From Streptomyces mayonensis (GTDB lineage: Bacteria; Actinomycetota; Actinomycetes; Streptomycetales; Streptomycetaceae): a stretch of 64,000 nt of DNA. Below the pieces are notes generated by a model. It saw only the letters and a list, made by a program, of their open reading frames with translations, was not told the DNA's origin and did no database searches. The DNA lies in contig NZ_JACBYP010000008.1 of the NCBI RefSeq assembly GCF_018982965.1, forward strand, positions 61,332-125,331, given 5' to 3'. Made by a program: the position numbers and the translations under genes. Within the stretch, counting starts at the first letter, position 1, and each line of letters opens with the position of its first letter. Positions 59,493 to 64,000 of the stretch are shown here, piece by piece.

Positions 59493-60416
59493 ATGGAAGG
59501 TAACCTTCGCTGGGCAGCGCTGGCCGCCGTGGCCCCGGTCGCCTGGGGCGCCAACTACTACGTCACCCGGCAGTACCTCCCGGCCGACCAGCCGCTGTGG
59601 GGGGCGGCGTTGCGCGCGCTCCCCGCCGGGTGCCTGCTGCTCGTCGCCGCCCGGGAACGGCCGCGAGGCGTGTGGTGGGGCCGCTCGGCGGTCCTCGGCA
59701 CCCTGAACACCAGCGCCTTCTTCGTGTTCGTCTACGTCGCCTCGCAGACCCTGGCCACGAGCACGGCGTCCATGGTCATGGCCCTGTCGCCGCTGGCCCT
59801 GACCCTCGGCGCCTGGGCCCTGCTCGCCGAACGGCCCCGCCCGGCGCATCTGGTGGCGGCGGCGGTCGGACCCGCGGGGGTGGTCCTGATGCTGGGCGGG
59901 CCCGGTGCGCAGACGCGACCGGCCGGGATCCTGGCGTCCTTGGCGGCCATGCTCGTCTCCACTGCCGGCTACCTGCTGAGCAAGCGGTGGAACTCCGGCC
60001 CGGGCGTCCTGTCCGTCACGGCCTGGCAGCTCACCTGCGGGGGCCTGGTCCTGCTGGTCCCGGCCGCGCTCTCCGAGGGACCGCCGCCTCCGGTCGGCGG
60101 TGCCGCGGTCGGGGCGTACGCCTACACCTCGCTGGTGGCGACCGCCCTGGCGTTCCTCGCCTGGTTCACCGGCCTGCGACGCCTGTCCGCGGGGACCGTG
60201 GGGCTCCTGGGCCTGCTCAACCCGGTCACCGGGGTCCTGCTCGGCGTCTCCCTCGCCGGCGAGGATCTCGGTCTGCCGCAGGTGTCCGGCATGGCGCTGG
60301 TCCTGGCCGCCGTCCTCTGCGGCCGGACGCGGACGCCGGCCGCCACACCCCCGAACAGGAAGGGGAACACGGCGGAGGCCCGCGCGACGGGCCGGCCGGA
60401 CGGGCCCGCGGACTAA
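59493..60416 (+). CDS. EamA/DMT-family transporter, probably leaderless
   Basis: A 307-aa exporter with ten helices in two EamA halves (LRWAALAAVAPVAWGANYYV, TLATSTASMVMALSPLALTL, SLVATALAFLAWFTGLRRLS, GLLGLLNPVTGVLLGVSLAG). Family members export amino acids, metabolites or drugs. The ATG at 59493 has no ribosome site but lies 7 bases from a TATATT box, consistent with a leaderless mRNA. Controlled by the divergent MarR protein. The last 30 residues are a polar tail. Confidence 0.88.
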   Translation: MEGNLRWAALAAVAPVAWGANYYVTRQYLPADQPLWGAALRALPAGCLLLVAARERPRGVWWGRSAVLGTLNTSAFFVFVYVASQTLATSTASMVMALSPLALTLGAWALLAERPRPAHLVAAAVGPAGVVLMLGGPGAQTRPAGILASLAAMLVSTAGYLLSKRWNSGPGVLSVTAWQLTCGGLVLLVPAALSEGPPPPVGGAAVGAYAYTSLVATALAFLAWFTGLRRLSAGTVGLLGLLNPVTGVLLGVSLAGEDLGLPQVSGMALVLAAVLCGRTRTPAATPPNRKGNTAEARATGRPDGPAD

Positions 60417-60447
60417 TCACATGCCCCGAACGGCGCGAGGAGTTACC

Positions 60448-60525
60448 GTGGGCGGCATGAACGTCACCGGCCGAAGCATCTTCATGACCGCGCGAGCGAC
60501 CAGCTCGCCGGTTGCCGCCGCCTGA
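60448..60525 (+). CDS. Possible 25-codon leader peptide before the AlaRS-like gene
   Basis: A GTG at 60448 with GAGGAG five bases upstream opens a 25-codon frame that ends SSPVAAA-stop, with three GCC alanine codons right before the TGA. It lies about 140 bp upstream of the alanyl-tRNA synthetase-like gene. Segments TCGCCGGT (60505-60512), ACCGGCGA (60542-60549) and CGCCGGTGG (60562-60570) can pair alternatively. This is the outline of an attenuator but Ala-rich short frames are common at this GC content. Confidence 0.4.
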   Translation: MGGMNVTGRSIFMTARATSSPVAAA

Positions 60526-60539
60526 CCTTCTCCCCTCCC

Positions 60540-60570
60540 CCACCGGCGACCGGAAACGGCCCGCCGGTGG
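60540..60570 (+). terminator. Hairpin in the leader of the AlaRS-like gene
   Basis: CCACCGGCG (60540-60548) pairs perfectly with CGCCGGTGG (60562-60570) around a 13-base loop. It begins 14 bases after the leader ORF stop. No T-run follows, so if it terminates it does so without one; it could instead pause RNA polymerase or act on translation. Confidence 0.4.
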
Positions 60571-60666
60571 TCGCACGGCTCTCCGCCGCCCCTCGCCTCG
60601 TCGCGACGATCGCCCGGTCCCGTTCTCCGGCGCCCGTCCCGCCACGACGCGAAGGAGTCGTCCCTC

Positions 60667-61833
60667 ATGGACACGGAACTGCTGACCCGTACGTTCGTCG
60701 AGTACTACGAGGACCGGGGCCACCGCCGGATCACCGGCTCGACCCTGCTGCCCCCGCCCGGCGGCACGGTGTTGTTCACCACCTCCGGCATGCATCCGCT
60801 CACCCCCTACCTGGAGGGCCGCCCGCATCCGCTGGGCCGGCGGCTGGTCAACGTGCAGCGGTGTCTGCGCACCACGGACCTCGACGAGGTCGGTGACAGC
60901 ACCCACCTGACGGTCTTCGAGATGCTCGGCACATGGTCGCTGGGCGACTACGAGGGCCCCCGGAGCCTCGACTGGGGCCACCGGCTGCTCACCGAGGGCC
61001 TGGGCGTCGATCCGGGGAGGCTGCACGCCACCGTGTTCGGCGGCGACGACCGGACCGGTCCCGACACCGCCTCGCTGCGGCTGTGGCAGGAGCTCGGCGT
61101 GCCCGTGGAGCTGACGGTGGAGGACAACTGGTGGTCCAACGGGCCGGTGGGACCCTGCGGGCCCGACTCGGAGATCTTCCTGTGGACCGGTGACGGCCCT
61201 CCGCGCTCGACGCCCACCCGGGACGACCGCTGGGTGGAGGTGTGGAACCACGTGACGATGCGTCACCGGCGCCTGCCCGACGGCAGCCTCGTACCGCTGC
61301 CGCAGCGCAACGTCGACACCGGCCTCGGCCTGGAACGCCTCACCGCCCTGCTGCAGGGGAAACCGTCGGTGTTCGAGTGCGACGTCTTCGAACCGTGGCG
61401 CCGTCTCGTACCGGGCCTGTGGCCCCTGGACGAACCGTCGCTGCGGCTGGTCGGCGACCACCTGCGCTCGGCCGTCGTGGTCCTCGGCGACGGTGTCCGC
61501 CCCGCCGGCACCGGGCGGGGCTATGTGCTGCGGCGCCTGGTGCGGCGGGTGCTCACCGTACTGTGGCGGGACGATCCGTCGCGCGGGCTCGGGGACCTGC
61601 CCCTCGAACCGGTCTCGCACACGCTGGACCACTTCCGCCAGGACGACGGTCCCGAGCAGGTGCGCCGGCTGCTCGTGGAGGAGGAGCGCCGGTTCGGCAG
61701 GCTCCTGGAACGCGGCCGGCAGGTGCTGGCCCGGCCCCGCTTCCGGGGGCCGCTCGGCGAGGACGACTTCCGGTACCTCCACGACACCCACGGCCTGCCG
61801 CGTGATCTGGTGACGGGTCTGCGGGAGGGGTGA
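60667..61833 (+). CDS. Stand-alone alanyl-tRNA synthetase catalytic core paralogue, 388 aa
   Basis: Matches only the first 400 or so residues of AlaRS. Motif 1 region [18 protein letters not shown], motif 2 [19 protein letters not shown] with [29 protein letters not shown], and motif 3 [16 protein letters not shown] are all kept, as is [15 protein letters not shown] of the tRNA-recognition domain. The editing domain, the oligomerising C-Ala domain and their metal site are missing; housekeeping AlaRS is nearly 900 aa. It should activate alanine, or another small acid, and perhaps charge a tRNA-like or non-tRNA acceptor without proofreading. GAAGGAG ribosome site, nine bases before ATG. May supply an aminoacyl donor to a metabolite or resist an AlaRS inhibitor. 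Confidence 0.85.
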   Translation: MDTELLTRTFVEYYEDRGHRRITGSTLLPPPGGTVLFTTSGMHPLTPYLEGRPHPLGRRLVNVQRCLRTTDLDEVGDSTHLTVFEMLGTWSLGDYEGPRSLDWGHRLLTEGLGVDPGRLHATVFGGDDRTGPDTASLRLWQELGVPVELTVEDNWWSNGPVGPCGPDSEIFLWTGDGPPRSTPTRDDRWVEVWNHVTMRHRRLPDGSLVPLPQRNVDTGLGLERLTALLQGKPSVFECDVFEPWRRLVPGLWPLDEPSLRLVGDHLRSAVVVLGDGVRPAGTGRGYVLRRLVRRVLTVLWRDDPSRGLGDLPLEPVSHTLDHFRQDDGPEQVRRLLVEEERRFGRLLERGRQVLARPRFRGPLGEDDFRYLHDTHGLPRDLVTGLREG

Positions 61834-61872
61834 CGCCGCGCGGCGCACCGGGACACACCGGACACGGGCAGC

Positions 61873-61878
61873 CATAAT
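61873..61878 (+). promoter_or_regulatory. -10 element of the NhaA gene, leaderless spacing
   Basis: CATAAT ends exactly 7 bases before the GTG of the antiporter gene, and no ribosome site lies between. The same 7-base spacing is seen for the MarR and DMT genes, so a leaderless transcript is likely. Confidence 0.5.
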
Positions 61879-61885
61879 CGCCCGG

Positions 61886-63808
61886 GTGAGCGAGAGCGAG
61901 GCCGGCGAGCCGCGGCAGTGGATGACCAGCCGGGGCGGCGCGCGCCGGCGGAACTTCCTGCAGACGGAGACGGGCAGCGCCGCGCTGCTGCTGGCGGCCG
62001 TGGTCGCGGCGCTGCTGTGGGCCAACATCGACAGCCACTCCTACGAGGCGCTGTGGCAGACGCGCTTCACGATCGGTCTCGGCGGCCACCAGCTCTCGCT
62101 CGACCTGCACGAGTGGGTCAACTCGGGGCTGATGAGTCTGTTCTTCTTCGTCGTCGGGCTCGAGGCGCGGCGCGAGTTCGACATGGGGGAACTGCGGGAC
62201 CGGCGCTGGGTGGTGCTCAGCGCGGTGGCGGGTCTCGGCAGCATGGTCGTACCGGCGCTGATCTACGTCGCGGTCAACGCCGGGCACGACTCGGTGCACG
62301 GCTGGGGCACCGCGATGTCGACCGACACCGCGTTCGCGCTCGGCATCCTGGCCGTCTTCGGCACTCGGCTGCCGGCCTCCCTGCGGGCGCTCATGCTGTC
62401 CGTCTCGGTCGTCGACGACCTCGTGGCGCTGCTCGTCATCGCGGTGTTCTACAGCGACCGGATCCGTCTGCCCGCGCTGCTGGTCGCGGTGGGCGCGCTG
62501 GTGCTCGTCGTCGTGCTGCGGCTGGCCGGCGTACGGGGCGCGCCGTACTGCGCGGTGCTGTCGGTGGTGGTGTGGGTGGCCCTGCTCGAGGCCGGGGTCG
62601 ATCCGGTGGTCACGGGCCTGGCCGTGGGCGGGCTGGTCGCCGCGTACCCGGCGCCGCGCGGGGACCTGGAGCGGGCGAGCCGCCTGTTCCGGTTGTTCCG
62701 GGAGCAGCCGACACCGGAGCTGCAGCGTTCGGCGGCCCGGGGGCTGGCCTCGGCGATCTCGCCGAACGAGCGGCTGGAGCAGCGGTTCCTGCCGTGGGTG
62801 AGTTTCGGCATCGTGCCGCTGTTCGCGATGGCCAACGCGGGGATCGAGCTGAGCGGGGCCCGGCTGGCGGAGGCGTTCGCCTCGCCGGTCACGCTGGGCA
62901 TCGTGTGCGGCTGTGTGGTGGGCAAGATCGTGGGCATCGTGGGTTCCATGGCCGGGGCGCAGCTGCTGTCGGGCGGACGGCTGCGGCCCAATGTGGGCTG
63001 GGGCTCGGTCACCGCCGCCGGAGCGGTCGCGGGGGCCGCCTTCACGGTGTCGCTGCTGATCGCGTCGATCGCCTTCGAGGGCGAGGAGCTGAACCAGGCA
63101 CGCATCGGCATCCTCGCCACACTGCTCGGTTCCTTCGTGGCCGCCTGGGCGGTGGCCGGGATCGTCGGGCTCCTGCCGGCGGCCCGGCGGGCGCGGGCCC
63201 TGCTGGGCTCCGCCGAGCCGCTGACAGACCTGGCGGTGGCCGTAGACGAACGGCACGACCGGGTGCGCGGTCCGGAGGACGCGGCCGTGACCCTGGTCGA
63301 GTACGGCGACTTCGAGTGCCCGTACTGCGGCCGCGCGGAGAGCGTGGTGCGGGACCTGCTGGGCAGCGAGACCGACGTGCGCTACGTCTGGCGGCACCTG
63401 CCGCTGACGGACGTGCACCCGCGGGCCCAGTCGGCGGCGGAGGCGTCGGAGGCGGCAGCACGGCAGGGAAGGTTCTGGGACATGCACGATCTGCTGCTGG
63501 AACGCCAGGACGAGCTGGACGGTCCGGACCTGGTGCGGCACGCACGGGAGATCGGCCTGGACGTGGAGGTGTTCCGCCGGGACCTGGCACGCCGGCGGGG
63601 TGTCCGCAGGATCGCCGAGGACGTGGACTCCGCCGACCTCAGCGGGGTGTCGGGCACCCCGACCTTCTTCGTCAACGGCAGGCGCCACCACGGCGCGTAC
63701 GACATCGACGCCCTGACGCGGGCCGTGGAACAGGCCCGCCGGCGCGTCCTGGCCGGCCGGTCGCCCGGGCGCCGGGGCGTCAGGTTCCGGCCCGGACGCG
63801 GCGCGTAG
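61886..63808 (+). CDS. nhaA: NhaA Na+/H+ antiporter fused to a DsbA-type thioredoxin domain
   Basis: A 640-aa membrane protein. Residues about 20-430 are NhaA with twelve helices: [28 protein letters not shown], and the ion-binding Asp pair D177/D178 in [10 protein letters not shown]. Residues about 455-625 form a DsbA/FrnE-like thioredoxin fold with the redox motif CPYC at 478-481 (FECPYCG) and cis-Pro in [10 protein letters not shown]. NhaA-thioredoxin fusions are known in actinobacteria; the thioredoxin part may sense redox state or assist folding. Whether it faces the cytoplasm follows from an even helix number, as expected. GTG start, apparently leaderless. Confidence 0.9.
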   Translation: MSESEAGEPRQWMTSRGGARRRNFLQTETGSAALLLAAVVAALLWANIDSHSYEALWQTRFTIGLGGHQLSLDLHEWVNSGLMSLFFFVVGLEARREFDMGELRDRRWVVLSAVAGLGSMVVPALIYVAVNAGHDSVHGWGTAMSTDTAFALGILAVFGTRLPASLRALMLSVSVVDDLVALLVIAVFYSDRIRLPALLVAVGALVLVVVLRLAGVRGAPYCAVLSVVVWVALLEAGVDPVVTGLAVGGLVAAYPAPRGDLERASRLFRLFREQPTPELQRSAARGLASAISPNERLEQRFLPWVSFGIVPLFAMANAGIELSGARLAEAFASPVTLGIVCGCVVGKIVGIVGSMAGAQLLSGGRLRPNVGWGSVTAAGAVAGAAFTVSLLIASIAFEGEELNQARIGILATLLGSFVAAWAVAGIVGLLPAARRARALLGSAEPLTDLAVAVDERHDRVRGPEDAAVTLVEYGDFECPYCGRAESVVRDLLGSETDVRYVWRHLPLTDVHPRAQSAAEASEAAARQGRFWDMHDLLLERQDELDGPDLVRHAREIGLDVEVFRRDLARRRGVRRIAEDVDSADLSGVSGTPTFFVNGRRHHGAYDIDALTRAVEQARRRVLAGRSPGRRGVRFRPGRGA

Positions 63809-64000
63809 GGCGCCGGCGGCGCTGCACCGCCGCACGGGTCTCGCTTCCAGGGCGGCGGTCGCCGCGTCGTGAGCGCTGGGCGACGCCGGCGAAGAGGCAG
63901 TCGACGACGGCGAGTCGGGCGATGCGGCTGACGGTGGCGCCGGACCGGAACGGGGTCTCGCGGGCGCAGGTCACAAGGACCGGGCCGGCGGCCGCGAGAC
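63780..64000 (-). CDS. MurR/RpiR-type regulator, 3' part only
   Basis: The gene continues beyond the right edge. The visible end reads [20 protein letters not shown] then [19 protein letters not shown], the last helices of the SIS sugar-phosphate-binding domain of RpiR-type regulators. After QRS the frame turns into an Arg-rich tail, while the neighbouring frame reads [11 protein letters not shown], closer to the family's usual helix, so a one-base frameshift near 63870 is possible. Its 3' end overlaps the NhaA gene by 29 bp, convergent. Confidence 0.72.
   Translation of the reverse strand, partial: LAAAGPVLVTCARETPFRSGATVSRIARLAVVDCLFAGVAQRSRRGDRRPGSETRAAVQRRRRPTRRVRAGT

Overview
The window is chromosomal DNA of a high-GC actinomycete, almost certainly Streptomyces. 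The evidence is strong G/C bias at third codon positions, many GTG starts, GTGA/ATGA stop-start overlaps, and typical Streptomyces families: XRE/DUF397 pair, two SAV2177-type methyltransferases, SpoIIE phosphatase with a HATPase domain, a spore-associated-protein-A-like secreted protein, type III PKS and a Fic-type toxin-antitoxin pair. I see no rRNA, tRNA, IS element, prophage or CRISPR array. The mix of regulators, transporters and short catabolic operons looks like an accessory part of the chromosome.

Layout. 1-6.7 kb: partial flavin-dependent oxidoreductase, asparagine synthase, a strange G/C-only tract, TetR divergent from a Tat-exported carotenoid oxygenase, YceI, EF-hand protein. 6.8-13.2 kb: one iron-siderophore operon reading leftwards (AraC regulator, lipoprotein, two FecCD permeases, ATPase, EntS-like exporter) with an iron box ahead of the lipoprotein gene. 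13.2-17.6 kb: methyltransferase, then LysR divergent from a CoA-transferase/MatC-type carrier pair. 17.7-22.6 kb: SAV2177-type methyltransferase, a sulfite-oxidase-like molybdoenzyme with its cytochrome b anchor, P450, 2'-5' RNA ligase-like protein, YoaK. 22.9-29.4 kb: Lrp regulator and a coupled catabolic operon (deacetylase/cyclic-amidase-like, MHS carrier, SDR, and a fused PanE-like/M20 protein).

29.4-35 kb: an EACC1-caspase-membrane protein operon (candidate conflict/cell-death module), then methyltransferase, DUF397, XRE regulator and an anti-sigma-type kinase. 35.3-45.4 kb: type III PKS, SpoIIE phosphatase, SDR lacking its catalytic residues divergent from TetR, cold-shock protein, secreted EEP phosphatase, TetR divergent from a PNPOx-like protein and a ferredoxin-type reductase, DUF1838. 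45.5-54.4 kb: SpaA-like protein, VOC, DUF4037, MBL hydrolase, TetR divergent from amidase, MFS, a 20-bp repeat array, LysR, toxin-antitoxin pair. 54.4-64 kb: DUF998, TauE, sialidase-like/ricin-B secreted protein, GNAT remnant, MarR divergent from a DMT exporter (both apparently leaderless, under one symmetric operator), a catalytic-core-only alanyl-tRNA synthetase paralogue behind an Ala-ending leader ORF, an NhaA-thioredoxin fusion, and the 3' end of an RpiR-type regulator.

Most interesting parts: the EACC1-caspase operon whose third gene repeats the caspase's own extracytoplasmic domain; the stand-alone AlaRS core with a possible leader peptide; the PanE-M20 fusion; and the symmetric leaderless MarR/DMT promoter.
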